Of a stretch of DNA of 64,000 bases, positions 53,815 to 62,545 are shown one piece after another. Position 1 is the first letter of the stretch, and every line of letters starts with the position of its first letter. The position numbers were made by a program, and so were the translations under genes. Origin of the DNA: an uncultured Collinsella sp. GTDB taxonomy: Bacteria; Actinomycetota; Coriobacteriia; Coriobacteriales; Coriobacteriaceae. Below the pieces are notes generated by a model. The model had not been told where the DNA came from. It worked only from the letters and a program-made list of their open reading frames with translations, and ran no database searches. The stretch covers positions 1 to 64,000 of the forward strand of contig UQMV01000008.1 in the NCBI GenBank assembly GCA_900542315.1, read 5' to 3'.

Positions 53815-54639
53815 CTAGTCGAGCACGACAAGCTCGGCGGGATCGTAATCCACGCCCATAAACGTAAGGCCACAGGCAGGAGCCGTGGGGCCCGCAGCGG
53901 TACGGTCGCAAGCATCGATGACCTCGCGCATCCACTCGGGTTCACGGCGATGCATGCCAATCTCGACAAGCGTGCCCACGATCGTGCGGACCATTGAATG
54001 CAGAAACGCATTGCCCTCGATGGTAAACGTCAGGATGTCCTCGCCAAACGCGTCCTCATGGCCAAACTCGGCACGCATCACGCAGCGATGCGTGGGCTTG
54101 CCAACGGCCGAGGCAACCTTGCAAAAGCTTTTAAAGTCCTGCTCGCCCAGCAGCGCGGGGCAGGCAGCAGACATAGCCTCAACATCCAAGGGATAGCGAT
54201 GCCACCACACGGCACCCCGTGAGAGCACGGGACGCGCGTCGCGATCGGCAATGCGATAGGTGTAAGTGCGAGAGCGCGCGTCAAAGCGCGCAGAAAAGCC
54301 CTTACGAGCCTTGTAGACCTCGTTGATGGCGATATCTTTGGGCAGCAGGGCATCCATAGCCCGCAGCCACCTACGGCGCGTACACGCGAGCTCAGCGTCC
54401 GTTACAGGCACGCTGATGTACTGAGCCACGGCATGTACGCCGGCATCGGTACGTCCCGCGCACGTCAAATCGATCGGGCGGCGAAGCAGCGTCTCGATGG
54501 CTCGACGTAGCTCACCCGCAACCGTCGTCTGTCCCGGCTGCTCGGCAAATCCGCTATACGACGAGCCATCATAGGCCACGCGGAAAACGAGCGTGGCGTC
54601 AAGCTCGGAAATCGAATTGAAATCAGACGGCGCAGTCAT
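53815..54639 (-). CDS. truA: tRNA pseudouridine synthase A
   Basis: A 274-residue TruA, making pseudouridine at positions 38-40 of tRNA. The catalytic Asp65 lies in AGRTDAGVHA; FRVAYDGSSYSGF, ARFDARSRTYTYRI and a C-terminal FLHSMVRTIVGTLVEIG segment complete the family pattern. The ATG at 54639 is preceded by GGGAGC at a short distance. It follows the ribosomal block after a terminator, so has its own or read-through expression. Confidence 0.95.
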   Translation of the reverse strand: MTAPSDFNSISELDATLVFRVAYDGSSYSGFAEQPGQTTVAGELRRAIETLLRRPIDLTCAGRTDAGVHAVAQYISVPVTDAELACTRRRWLRAMDALLPKDIAINEVYKARKGFSARFDARSRTYTYRIADRDARPVLSRGAVWWHRYPLDVEAMSAACPALLGEQDFKSFCKVASAVGKPTHRCVMRAEFGHEDAFGEDILTFTIEGNAFLHSMVRTIVGTLVEIGMHRREPEWMREVIDACDRTAAGPTAPACGLTFMGVDYDPAELVVLD

Positions 54640-54674
54640 GGGCGCTCCCAACAAACAAGTAACGGTATCGCGAC

Positions 54675-54705
54675 AAAAAAAGAGGGGTACGCGAACGTAC
54701 CCCTC
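54675..54705 (-). terminator. Terminator of the ribosomal operon
   Basis: GAGGGGTACG pairs with CGTACCCCTC and T7 follows on the minus strand, just after rplQ. Confidence 0.93.
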
Positions 54706-54731
54706 GAATATAGCCTATGCAGACGGAATGT

Positions 54732-55199
54732 CTACTCAGCGGTCTCCTCAGCAGGAGCCTCCTCGACAGCCTCGACCTTCTTGGGAGCAGCGGCCTTCTT
54801 GGGGGCCGGAGCAGCCTTCTTGGCCTTAGGCGTGCAAGGCTCGGTGACGAGCTCCATGATAACGATGGGAGCGTTGTCGCCCTTACGGTTGCCGAGCTTC
54901 ATGATGCGGGTGTAGCCGCCGTTGCGGTCCTGCCACATGCCCTGGGCAGCCTTGTCGAAGATCTCGGCAACGAGCTGCTTATCGCCGAGCTTGGCGATAG
55001 CCAGACGACGAGAGTGCAGGTCGCCCTTCTTGGCCCAAGTGATGATCGGGTCGACGACCGAACGCAGCGCCTTAGCGCGGGTCTCGGTGGTCTTGATGCG
55101 GTCGTTCTCGAAGAGGGCCTTAGCAAGGCTCTTCTTCATGGCCTTGGTGTGGCTCGCATCGGTGCCGAGCTTCAGGCCCTTCTTAACGTTGTGACGCAT
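54732..55199 (-). CDS. rplQ: Ribosomal protein bL17 with extended tail
   Basis: A 155-residue large-subunit protein. The body (MRHNVKKGLKLGTDASHTKA, then RNGGYTRIMKLGNRKGD, to about residue 121) is standard. The last 34 residues are a Lys/Ala/Pro-rich stretch turning acidic at the end, a common style of tail in actinobacterial ribosomal proteins. It is the last gene of the rpsM-rpsK-rpsD-rpoA-rplQ block, 30 bases after rpoA. Confidence 0.96.
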   Translation of the reverse strand: MRHNVKKGLKLGTDASHTKAMKKSLAKALFENDRIKTTETRAKALRSVVDPIITWAKKGDLHSRRLAIAKLGDKQLVAEIFDKAAQGMWQDRNGGYTRIMKLGNRKGDNAPIVIMELVTEPCTPKAKKAAPAPKKAAAPKKVEAVEEAPAEETAE

Positions 55200-55229
55200 G
55201 GTCTAGTTTCTCCTCAAATATGCGAAGCA

Positions 55230-56171
55230 TTAAGCCTTCAGGCTCAGGCCCATGGACTCAAGCTTGTCCTTCACTTCCTCGATCGACTTAACACCGAAGT
55301 TACGGATGTTAAGCAGATCGTTCTCCGAGAACTCAACGAGCTGACGGACCGAGTGAATGCTGGCGCGCTTAAGGCAGTTGTAGGAACGGACGGAAAGGTC
55401 CAGATCCTCGATCTGCTTGTCCAGCTCGGCGTTGTCGTTGGTGACCTCGGGAGCGAAGATCGAAGCCTCCTCCTCGACCTCGGGGGTCTCGGCAAGGTTC
55501 ATAAAGGCGGCCATATGCTGGTTGATGATATTGGCAGCCTGGACCACGGCGTCGCGCGGGGCGATGGAACCGTTGGTCTCGATCTCGAGGACAAGGCGGT
55601 CGTAGTCGGTGTGCTGACCGACACGGCAAGCCTCAACGAGCTTGGCGCAACGGGAAACCGGCGAGTACAGCGAGTCGACGTGGATCACACCGATGGGATC
55701 GTTGTCGCGCTTGTTGGCCTCGCCAGAAACATAGCCGCGGCCATAGCCGATGCGCATGCTCATGGTGAGATGGCCACCCTCGGTGAGCGTAGCAATGTGC
55801 TGCTCGGGGTTGACCAGCTCAAACTCGGACGGAATAAAGAAGTCCGCACCGGTGACCTCGCAGGGGCCGTCAACCGAGATGGTGGCGGTCGCCTCGTCGG
55901 TCGTGCCGAGAGCCCTGAAGACAAGACCCTTGACATTCAGGACGATGTCGGTGACATCCTCGACCATGTTAGGGATGGTCATGAACTCGTGCTGCGCACC
56001 ATCGATCTGAATAGCCTCGACGGCGGCACCCTCGAGCGAGGACAGAAGAACGCGACGAAGGGAGTTACCCAGCGTATCGCCGTAGCCACGCTCGAGCGGC
56101 TCGACGAAGACACGAGCAGACGTCTCGTTGATCTCTTCGACCTGAACCTGAGGCCTAATGAATTCTGACAT
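55230..56171 (-). CDS. rpoA: RNA polymerase alpha subunit
   Basis: A 313-residue alpha subunit. The N-terminal assembly domain has EPLERGYGDTLGNSLRRVLLSS and the C-terminal domain (from about 245) LDLSVRSYNCLKRASI and RNFGVKSIEEVKDKL, which contact UP elements and activators. Its length and domain build are normal. It follows rpsD by 32 bases and precedes rplQ, the usual alpha-operon order. Confidence 0.97.
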   Translation of the reverse strand: MSEFIRPQVQVEEINETSARVFVEPLERGYGDTLGNSLRRVLLSSLEGAAVEAIQIDGAQHEFMTIPNMVEDVTDIVLNVKGLVFRALGTTDEATATISVDGPCEVTGADFFIPSEFELVNPEQHIATLTEGGHLTMSMRIGYGRGYVSGEANKRDNDPIGVIHVDSLYSPVSRCAKLVEACRVGQHTDYDRLVLEIETNGSIAPRDAVVQAANIINQHMAAFMNLAETPEVEEEASIFAPEVTNDNAELDKQIEDLDLSVRSYNCLKRASIHSVRQLVEFSENDLLNIRNFGVKSIEEVKDKLESMGLSLKA

Positions 56172-56203
56172 GTATTACCTCCAGCCTCAGCAGCCCGGAT
56201 GGA

Positions 56204-56800
56204 CTACTTAGAGTAGAGCTCGACGATGAGCTGCTCGTTGATATCACCGCTGATCTGCTCACGCGTCGGCAGAGCGAGCACGTTACCAGACAGCTTCTCG
56301 ATATCGACCTCGAGCCAGCCAGGGACCTCAAAGCGCTCGGAGGAAATCAGGGCCTCCTTGATGGGGAGGAGGTCACGGAACTTCTCGCCGACAGCGACGA
56401 CGTCGCCGGCCTTGACGCGGTAGGACGGGATGTCCACGCGCTTGCCGTTCACGGTGAAGTGACCGTGACGGACGGACTGACGAGCCTCTTTGCGGGTGCG
56501 GGCGAAGCCAAGACGGAAGACGACGTTGTCGAGGCGAGACTCAAGGATGATCATGAGGTTCTCACCGGTGACGCCGTTCATCTTGCGGGCCTTGTTGAAG
56601 TAGCCGTGGAACTGCTTCTCCAGAACGCCATAGATGAACTTGACCTTCTGCTTCTCGCGCAGCTGCATGCCGTACTCAGATTCCTTGCGACGGCGCTTGG
56701 GCTGACGGATAGATTCCTTCTTGCTGCTGTAACCGAGCTCAGCGGGATCGATCCCGAGCTGACGGCAGCGCTTAAGAACAGGAGTCCTGTCGATTGCCAT
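56204..56800 (-). CDS. rpsD: Ribosomal protein uS4
   Basis: A 198-residue small-subunit assembly protein, also a known regulator of the alpha operon in other bacteria. RLGFARTRKEARQSVRHGHF and VNGKRVDIPSYRVKAGD form the S4 RNA-binding domain. The N-terminus lacks the zinc Cys motif of some S4 forms. It lies between rpsK and rpoA. Confidence 0.97.
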   Translation of the reverse strand: MAIDRTPVLKRCRQLGIDPAELGYSSKKESIRQPKRRRKESEYGMQLREKQKVKFIYGVLEKQFHGYFNKARKMNGVTGENLMIILESRLDNVVFRLGFARTRKEARQSVRHGHFTVNGKRVDIPSYRVKAGDVVAVGEKFRDLLPIKEALISSERFEVPGWLEVDIEKLSGNVLALPTREQISGDINEQLIVELYSK

Positions 56801-56819
56801 ATTGATACGATCCTTTCAG

Positions 56820-57224
56820 TTACACGCGGCGACGCTTCTTGGGGCGGCAGCCGTTGTGCGGAATGGGGGTCTTGTCCTGGATGCTCGAGACCTCGAGGCC
56901 AGCAGCCTGGAGGGAGCGGATGGCGGTCTCACGACCGGAGCCGGGGCCCTTGACGAAGACGGAAACCTTCTTCATACCGTGCTCCATGGCCTGCTTGGCA
57001 GCAGCCTCGGCAGCCATCTGGGCAGCGAACGGCGTGGACTTACGGGAGCCCTTAAAGCCCACCTGGCCAGCCGACTTCCAGGAAATGACGTTGCCCTGGG
57101 GATCGGTGATCGAAACGATCGTGTTGTTGAACGTAGAACGAATGTGAGCCTGGCCCACGGAAATGTTCTTACGGTCCGCGCGCTTCAGACGGGCAGCGCG
57201 AACGTTCTTCTTAGCAGTAGCCAT
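56820..57224 (-). CDS. rpsK: Ribosomal protein uS11
   Basis: A 134-residue protein of the 30S platform. AHIRSTFNNTIVSITDPQGN, GFKGSRKSTPFAAQMAAEAA and the C-terminal KTPIPHNGCRPKKRRRV are typical. It is 14 bases after rpsM and is preceded by an AGGAG-type site. Confidence 0.97.
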   Translation of the reverse strand: MATAKKNVRAARLKRADRKNISVGQAHIRSTFNNTIVSITDPQGNVISWKSAGQVGFKGSRKSTPFAAQMAAEAAAKQAMEHGMKKVSVFVKGPGSGRETAIRSLQAAGLEVSSIQDKTPIPHNGCRPKKRRRV

Positions 57225-57238
57225 CTATCTAGCGCTCC

Positions 57239-57613
57239 TTATTTCTTCTTCTTAGCACCGATCTGACGCTTCGGGCCCTTGCGGGTACGAGCGTTAGTGT
57301 GGGTGCGCTGGCCGCGGACCGGGAGGCCCTTGCGGTGACGAAGGCCGCGGTTGCAGCCGATGTCCATAAGGCGCTTGACGTTCTGGTTGCGCTCACGGCG
57401 GAGGTCGCCCTCAACCATGATCTGGTTCTTATCGATATAATCGCGGATGGCGTTAACCTCATCCTCGGTGAGGTCCTTAACGCGCGTATCCACGTTAACA
57501 TTGCACTCGACGCAAATCTTCGTCGCAGTGGTGCGGCCGATGCCGTAAATGTAGGTCAGACCGATCTCAACGCGCTTCTCACGCGGGAGGTCGACACCAT
57601 TAATACGGGCCAA
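57239..57613 (-). CDS. rpsM: Ribosomal protein uS13
   Basis: A 124-residue protein of the 30S head. MARINGVDLPREKRVEIGLTYIYGIG and GLRHRKGLPVRGQRTHTNAR are typical. It lies 14 bases after rpmJ in the alpha block. Confidence 0.97.
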   Translation of the reverse strand: MARINGVDLPREKRVEIGLTYIYGIGRTTATKICVECNVNVDTRVKDLTEDEVNAIRDYIDKNQIMVEGDLRRERNQNVKRLMDIGCNRGLRHRKGLPVRGQRTHTNARTRKGPKRQIGAKKKK

Positions 57614-57627
57614 CGTAGTCTCCTCTC

Positions 57628-57741
57628 TTAACCCTGACGCTGCTTATGACGGGGGTTCTCGCAAATGACGAGGACCTTGCCATGGCGCCTAATGATTTTG
57701 CACTTATCGCACATCTTCTTGACCGAAGGACGTACCTTCAT
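57628..57741 (-). CDS. rpmJ: Ribosomal protein bL36
   Basis: A 37-residue protein. Its zinc-binding pattern is MKVRPSVKKMCDKCKIIRRH, then CENPRHKQRQG. The single-ribbon form with Cys and His ligands is normal. GAAAGGAAG precedes the ATG. It opens the rpmJ-rpsM-rpsK-rpsD-rpoA-rplQ run, behind a strong stem-loop. Confidence 0.96.
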   Translation of the reverse strand: MKVRPSVKKMCDKCKIIRRHGKVLVICENPRHKQRQG

Positions 57742-57790
57742 CGTTCTTCCTTTCGGTAGCGCTCAAACTACTTCCCTACTATCTACTCGC

Positions 57791-57866
57791 CCAGCCGCAG
57801 GCGTTTAAAACTATGGCTGGTCTTCACACACAATCCGACCGTAGGTTGAGCTAAGCCTGCAGCCGG
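57791..57866 (-). ncRNA. Candidate structured leader of the alpha-operon genes
   Basis: In the 150-base infA-rpmJ gap, CCGGCUGCAGGC (57855-57866) pairs over all 12 positions (two wobble pairs) with GCCUGCGGCUGG (57791-57802). Within the 52-base loop GGUC/GACC and CUA/UAG can add an inner stem. The position, directly ahead of rpmJ-rpsM-rpsK-rpsD, is where an S4-responsive leader would be expected. Confidence 0.5.
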
Positions 57867-57891
57867 AAATGGAGTGCGTGTATGCGTGCCG

Positions 57892-58110
57892 CTATTTGTA
57901 GCGATAGGTGATGCGGCCGCGGGTCAGGTCGTACGGGGAAAGCTCCACGACAACCCTGTCACCGGGGAGAATACGGATGTAATTCATTCGGATCTTGCCA
58001 GAAATGTTGCACAGAACCGAATGACCGTTCTCGAGCTCAACCTTAAACATGGCATTGGGCAACGGTTCCTTTACCGTACCCTCGAGCTCAATTGCGTCTT
58101 CCTTCTTCAC
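57892..58110 (-). CDS. infA: Translation initiation factor IF-1
   Basis: A 72-residue OB-fold protein that blocks the ribosomal A site at initiation. It matches the family end to end: KKEDAIELEGTV, LPNAMFKVELENGHSVLC, HISGK-like NISGKIRMNYIRIL and VELSPYDLTRGRI. A GTG start (58110) gives the exact standard length; a TTG two codons earlier is the alternative. It has its own promoter upstream. Confidence 0.95.
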   Translation of the reverse strand: MKKEDAIELEGTVKEPLPNAMFKVELENGHSVLCNISGKIRMNYIRILPGDRVVVELSPYDLTRGRITYRYK

Positions 58111-58149
58111 AAGCAATCATCTTTCTCTAGAAAACGACAGCGATTGAGT

Positions 58150-58178
58150 ATTCTACAACACGTATGCACGCATCGTAA
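58150..58178 (-). promoter_or_regulatory. infA promoter
   Basis: On the minus strand TTACGA (58173-58178) and TAGAAT (58150-58155) are 17 bases apart, 40 bases before infA. It lets infA and the alpha genes be expressed apart from the upstream spc genes. Confidence 0.65.
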
Positions 58179-58214
58179 TAACTTCGTAATGGCTCCACAA
58201 CTAAGTGGAACTTG

Positions 58215-59003
58215 TTACATTTCTCCGCCTTGGAGCGAACACCAAGCACCTTGCGCATCCGTGGTGAGAATCACCGGACCGTCATTGGTAATGGCGACGG
58301 TGTTCTCGTAGTGCGCGGCGGGCAGGTGGTCGTTGGTCGTAACAATCCAACCGTCGGAGCCCGTGCTCACATGGTTGGAACCCATCGTAACCATCGGCTC
58401 GATGGCAATGACCATGCCGGCCTGGAGTCGAACGCCCCTCCCCTTCTTTCCATAGTTAGGAACGTTGGGGTCCTCGTGCATCACGCGGCCAATGCCATGG
58501 CCCACATAATCACGAAGCACGCCGTAACCGTGAGACTCGGCGAGAAACTGAACGGCATAACCGACGTCCCCGATATGGTTACCGGGAACGGCCTGCTCGA
58601 TAGCAGCCTTAAGGCAATCGCGCGTGACCTCGCACAAAGCCTTGGCTTCAGGCGTGGGGGTGCCGACGAAAAACGTCCAAGCGTTATCGCCGACCCAACC
58701 GTCGACAACGGCTCCCGTATCGATGGAGATGATATCGCCATCGCGCAGGATCATGTCGGGGTTGGGAATACCGTGGACCACGGCATCGTTGATCGATGCA
58801 CAAATGGTCCCCGGGAACCCGCCGTAACCCTTAAAGGCTGGGGTGCCGCCATGCATGCGGATAATCTGCTCCGCGAGCTGATCGAGCTCAAAAGTCGAAA
58901 CGCCGGGGCGCACCATGGCTCCAACGTGGCGGAGCGCCATCTTAGATAGCGCTCCTGCCTTCTTCATCTGCTCGATTTGCGTTGCAGACTTAATCTTGAT
59001 CAT
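58215..59003 (-). CDS. map: Methionine aminopeptidase, type I
   Basis: A 262-residue enzyme removing the starter Met from new proteins. The metal ligands lie in SIDTGAVVDGWVGDNAWTF (two Asp), VGHGIGRVMHEDP (His) and the two Glu of IEPM and the C-terminal HYENTVAIT. It starts inside the adk stop codon (ATGA overlap), so the two are coupled. Confidence 0.96.
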   Translation of the reverse strand: MIKIKSATQIEQMKKAGALSKMALRHVGAMVRPGVSTFELDQLAEQIIRMHGGTPAFKGYGGFPGTICASINDAVVHGIPNPDMILRDGDIISIDTGAVVDGWVGDNAWTFFVGTPTPEAKALCEVTRDCLKAAIEQAVPGNHIGDVGYAVQFLAESHGYGVLRDYVGHGIGRVMHEDPNVPNYGKKGRGVRLQAGMVIAIEPMVTMGSNHVSTGSDGWIVTTNDHLPAAHYENTVAITNDGPVILTTDAQGAWCSLQGGEM

Positions 59004-59626
59004 AGACCGAGAGCCTCTTTGACATCCCCGTACACGGTCTCGCGAGCCTGGTCACCGTTGACCGACTTGAGCAGACCCTGGCCACGATAGTAGTCAACGA
59101 GCGGGCTCGTGGACTTCTCGTAGACGTCGAGACGGTTCTTGATGGTCTCGGGCTTGTCGTCGTCGCGCTGATACATCTCGCCGCCACACTTGGGGCAGGT
59201 AGCATCGGCAGCGGTGCCGGTGTAACCGCAGGCGCGGCAGGTGCGACGCGAAGACAGACGATCGATGATGACCTCGGGGGCCACATCGACCAGAAGGGCG
59301 CAGTCGATCTCGCGACCCATGGCGGAGAGCTCGGAATCGAGCGTCACGGCCTGGGCGGTGTTGCGCGGGAAGCCGTCGAGGATGAAGCCCTGCTGGGCGT
59401 CATCGGCGGCAAGGCGCTCCTTGACAAGGTCGATCACGAGCTGGTCGGGAACGAGCTCGCCAGCGTCCATGTACTTCTTAGCCTGAATACCAAGCTCGGT
59501 GCCACCCTTGACGGCAGCACGCAGCAGGTCGCCCGTGGAAATGTGAGCGACGCCAAACTCGGCGACGAGCTCCTGTGCGACGGTGCCCTTACCGGCACCC
59601 GGAGCTCCGAGCAATACGAGGTTCAT
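59000..59626 (-). CDS. adk: Adenylate kinase
   Basis: A 208-residue nucleotide kinase (ATP + AMP to 2 ADP). P-loop GAPGAGKGT at 7-15; the LID domain carries a zinc site CRACGYTG and CPKCGGE, and DGFPRN lies between. The ATG at 59626 is six bases after AGGAGG; an upstream in-frame TTG is part of the spacer. It follows secY by 18 bases. Confidence 0.96.
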   Translation of the reverse strand: MNLVLLGAPGAGKGTVAQELVAEFGVAHISTGDLLRAAVKGGTELGIQAKKYMDAGELVPDQLVIDLVKERLAADDAQQGFILDGFPRNTAQAVTLDSELSAMGREIDCALLVDVAPEVIIDRLSSRRTCRACGYTGTAADATCPKCGGEMYQRDDDKPETIKNRLDVYEKSTSPLVDYYRGQGLLKSVNGDQARETVYGDVKEALGL

Positions 59627-59644
59627 GAGCAATCCTCCTCTAGC

Positions 59645-60931
59645 CTATTTAAAGAATCCATCGTAATCATACATCTTGATCTGGCCTTCGAGCTTATCGA
59701 CCGTGTCGAGCACGACGCCGACCATGATGAGGATGGACGTGCCGCCAAATGCCTGGATCAGATGGTTACCCGTGAAGGAGAAGATGATCGAAGGCACGAT
59801 GGCGATGAGCGCCAAAAAGACAGCGCTGGGAAGCGTAATCTTGTTGAGCGCGTTCTTGATGTAGGCCGCGGTAGCCCTACCCGGACGCACGCCCGGAATA
59901 AAGCCGCCCTGCTTCTTAAGGTTGTCGGCCGTGTCATCGGGGTTGAACACCATGGAGGTGTAGAAGTACGCGAAGAACACGATAAGGACAACGTTAAGCA
60001 CCCAATTGAGCCAACCGGTCGAAAGCGCGGAGGCAACTGCCTGAATCCAGCCGATGCCGGGGAAGAACACGGCAATCTGAGCCGGGAAGTACAGCAGCGC
60101 CGAAGCGAAGATGATCGGCACGACACCCGCGGTGTTGACCTTGATGGGCAGGTAGGTGGTCTGGCCACCCATCATGCGACGGCCCACGACGCGCTTAGCG
60201 TAGGAGACCGGGATGCGGCGCTGGCCGCGCTCAAGGAAAACAATCAGCGGGATAACCAGCAGGATGATGGCGCAGATGATCACCATGGTGATGATGCCAC
60301 CGGCATTGCCCTCGGTGCTGGAGAAGATAGCCTGCGGCAGACCGGCCATGATGTTCGCGAAGATGATCAGCGACATGCCATTGCCGATACCGCGCTGGGT
60401 AATGAGCTCACCAATCCACATGATCAGCATGGCGCCCGCAGTGAGCGTGCCGATGATCATGAGGTCGAAGATGATCTCGGGAGCGCCGGCGCCATTAAAG
60501 CTGATGCCGAAGCTCTTAAAGAGGAAGAGGTAACCCACGGAGTTGAGGATTGCCAGAGCCAGGGTGAGATAACGCGAATACTGCGTAATCTTGGTCTGAC
60601 CGACCTCGCCCTCGCGGGCAAGCTCATGCAGGGAAGGCACGACGGCCTGGAGCATCTGGAGGATGATCGAGCTGGTGATGTAAGGCATGATGCCCAGCGA
60701 AAACACCGACACATAGCTCAACGCGCCGCCAGAGAAAAGATTCAGGAGGGCCATAGCACCTGCGGCGACCGAATTGTTATCGGTCGAGAAAAGGCCCAGC
60801 ATCCCCTGGAAGGGAATGCCGGGCACAGGAACGTGCGCACCAATGCGGTACACGACGAGCATAGCTATGGTAAAAAGAATCTTTTCGCGCAATTCTTTGA
60901 TGCGGAAAGCATTCTTAAGACCATTTAGCAC
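59645..60931 (-). CDS. secY: Preprotein translocase channel SecY
   Basis: A 428-residue, ten-helix channel protein of the Sec pathway. NGLKNAFRIKELREKILF, the plug region GGALSYVSVFSLGIMPYITSSI, and the cytoplasmic loop LERGQRRIPVSYAKR that binds the ribosome and SecA are clear. Its ATG overlaps the rplO stop by seven bases. SecA lies 24 kb away in this window. Confidence 0.97.
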   Translation of the reverse strand: MLNGLKNAFRIKELREKILFTIAMLVVYRIGAHVPVPGIPFQGMLGLFSTDNNSVAAGAMALLNLFSGGALSYVSVFSLGIMPYITSSIILQMLQAVVPSLHELAREGEVGQTKITQYSRYLTLALAILNSVGYLFLFKSFGISFNGAGAPEIIFDLMIIGTLTAGAMLIMWIGELITQRGIGNGMSLIIFANIMAGLPQAIFSSTEGNAGGIITMVIICAIILLVIPLIVFLERGQRRIPVSYAKRVVGRRMMGGQTTYLPIKVNTAGVVPIIFASALLYFPAQIAVFFPGIGWIQAVASALSTGWLNWVLNVVLIVFFAYFYTSMVFNPDDTADNLKKQGGFIPGVRPGRATAAYIKNALNKITLPSAVFLALIAIVPSIIFSFTGNHLIQAFGGTSILIMVGVVLDTVDKLEGQIKMYDYDGFFK

Positions 60932-61374
60932 GGCAGCTCGACCTTTCCGCCGGCGGCCTCGATCTTGGCCTGCGCAGAAGCGCTGACCTTGTCGACCTTG
61001 ACCGTGAACTTCTTGGTGAGCTCACCATTGCCGAGCACCTTGACGGGCTCGAACTCGCTCTTGGTGATGCGAGCGGCCTTAAGAGCGGCACCGTCAATCA
61101 CAGCGCCGTCCTCGAACTTGCGCTCGAGACGCTCAACGTTAACAGCGGTGTACTCGATACGACGGGGGTTGCGGAAGCCCGGAAGCTTGGGCAGGCGCAT
61201 AGCCAGCGGAGTCTGGCCACCCTCGAAGCCGGCACCCTTGGTGCCGCCAGAGCGGGAACCCTGACCCTTCTGGCCGCGGCCAGAAGTGGTGCCGTGACCC
61301 GAAGAATTGCCACGGCCGACGCGCTTGCGGTTCTTGGTGGAACCGGGCGCGGGAGTAAGATCGTGAAGCTGCAT
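60925..61374 (-). CDS. rplO: Ribosomal protein uL15
   Basis: A 149-residue 50S protein. MQLHDLTPAPGSTKNRKRVGRGNSSGHGTTSGRGQKGQ, a Gly/Arg-rich start (residues 1-38), and the VEL tail are typical. Overlaps secY by seven bases and follows rpmD closely. Confidence 0.96.
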   Translation of the reverse strand: MQLHDLTPAPGSTKNRKRVGRGNSSGHGTTSGRGQKGQGSRSGGTKGAGFEGGQTPLAMRLPKLPGFRNPRRIEYTAVNVERLERKFEDGAVIDGAALKAARITKSEFEPVKVLGNGELTKKFTVKVDKVSASAQAKIEAAGGKVELPC

Positions 61375-61377
61375 TTG

Positions 61378-61560
61378 CTACTCCTCTACAATCTCGACAA
61401 GGTGCTTGACCTTGAAGATCATGCCGCGGACGGACTCGTTGTCAGCAATCTCGCGAACCTCGCGGATTCTGTGGAGACCGAGGGCACGGACAGTACGGAC
61501 CTGGTCCTGCTTGCAACCGTTGGTGCTGCGGACCTGCTTGATCTTGATGGTGTCAGCCAT
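61378..61560 (-). CDS. rpmD: Ribosomal protein uL30
   Basis: A 60-residue 50S protein: IKIKQVRSTNGCKQDQVRTV then LGLHRIREVREI. Normal length; nestled between rpsE and rplO with 2-3 base gaps. Confidence 0.95.
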   Translation of the reverse strand: MADTIKIKQVRSTNGCKQDQVRTVRALGLHRIREVREIADNESVRGMIFKVKHLVEIVEE

Positions 61561-61562
61561 GC

Positions 61563-62087
61563 TTAGTTCTCCTTACCGACGAACATCTCGGAGACCGTCA
61601 GGCCACGGCGAGCCGCGACGTCCTCAGGGCTGGAGAGCTCCTTGAGGCCCTCGACGGCAGCCTTGATGATGTTGAGGCCGTTGTCGGTACCGAGGGACTT
61701 GGACAGGACGTTCTTGATGCCAGCAAGCTCGAAGAGGGGACGCACAGCGCCGCCGGCGATAACGCCGGTACCCTCGACAGCGGGCTTGATGATGATGCGG
61801 CCGGCACCAAAGTGACCGAGAACCTCGTGCGGAATGGTGCCCTGATCGGTCACCGGCACGTGGAACATGTTCTTCTTGGCATCGAGAGACGCCTTGGAGA
61901 TGGCCATGGGCACCTCAGCGGATTTGCCCATGCCAACGCCGACGTTGCCCTTGCCGTCACCAACGACGACGAGAGCGACGAGGCTCATGCGACGACCGCC
62001 CTTGACGGTCTTCGACACGCGGTTGATGTAAACGACGCGCTCCTCGAACTCGGAGGCCTCGCGCTGCTGCTTCTGATTACGAGCCAT
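61563..62087 (-). CDS. rpsE: Ribosomal protein uS5
   Basis: A 174-residue 30S protein involved in decoding accuracy. FEERVVYINRVSKTVKGGRR, GVGMGKSAEVPMAI and EGTGVIAGGAVRPLFELAGI are typical. Confidence 0.96.
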   Translation of the reverse strand: MARNQKQQREASEFEERVVYINRVSKTVKGGRRMSLVALVVVGDGKGNVGVGMGKSAEVPMAISKASLDAKKNMFHVPVTDQGTIPHEVLGHFGAGRIIIKPAVEGTGVIAGGAVRPLFELAGIKNVLSKSLGTDNGLNIIKAAVEGLKELSSPEDVAARRGLTVSEMFVGKEN

Positions 62088-62101
62088 GTGCTACATACCT
62101 C

Positions 62102-62470
62102 CTAGAACTCGAGACCGGCGACACGAGCACCGTCGGCGAGGGCCTTGACGCGGCCATGGTAGATACGGCCACCGCGATCGAAGGCGACCTTGGTGATGCC
62201 GGCCTCGATGGCGCGCTTGCCAACGAGCTGACCGACCTTCTCCGCAGCCTCCTTGTTCGAGGTGTGGGTGCCCTTGAACTCGGCCTCGAGGGTCGAGGCA
62301 GAGACGAGCGTCAGGCTGGAACCCTTGCTGTCGTCGATGATCTGGGCATAGATGTTGGCGTTAGTACGGGTCACGCGAAGACGCGGACGCTCGGAGGTAC
62401 CCGAGACCTTGCCGCGAACACGACGCTGACGACGCTTGAGGCCTTCCAGCTTCGCCTTATGCTTGTTCAT
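62102..62470 (-). CDS. rplR: Ribosomal protein uL18
   Basis: A 122-residue 5S-rRNA-binding protein: KRRQRRVRGKVSGTSERPRL and the C-terminal AFDRGGRIYHGRVKALADGAR. Typical length and place. Confidence 0.96.
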   Translation of the reverse strand: MNKHKAKLEGLKRRQRRVRGKVSGTSERPRLRVTRTNANIYAQIIDDSKGSSLTLVSASTLEAEFKGTHTSNKEAAEKVGQLVGKRAIEAGITKVAFDRGGRIYHGRVKALADGARVAGLEF

Positions 62471-62545
62471 ACGTAAACTCCTAAAAAGGTTGATCTTGCC
62501 AGCACCTGACGGGGTGCTGGTCTTATGCGAGTGAGTCGGTTACGA

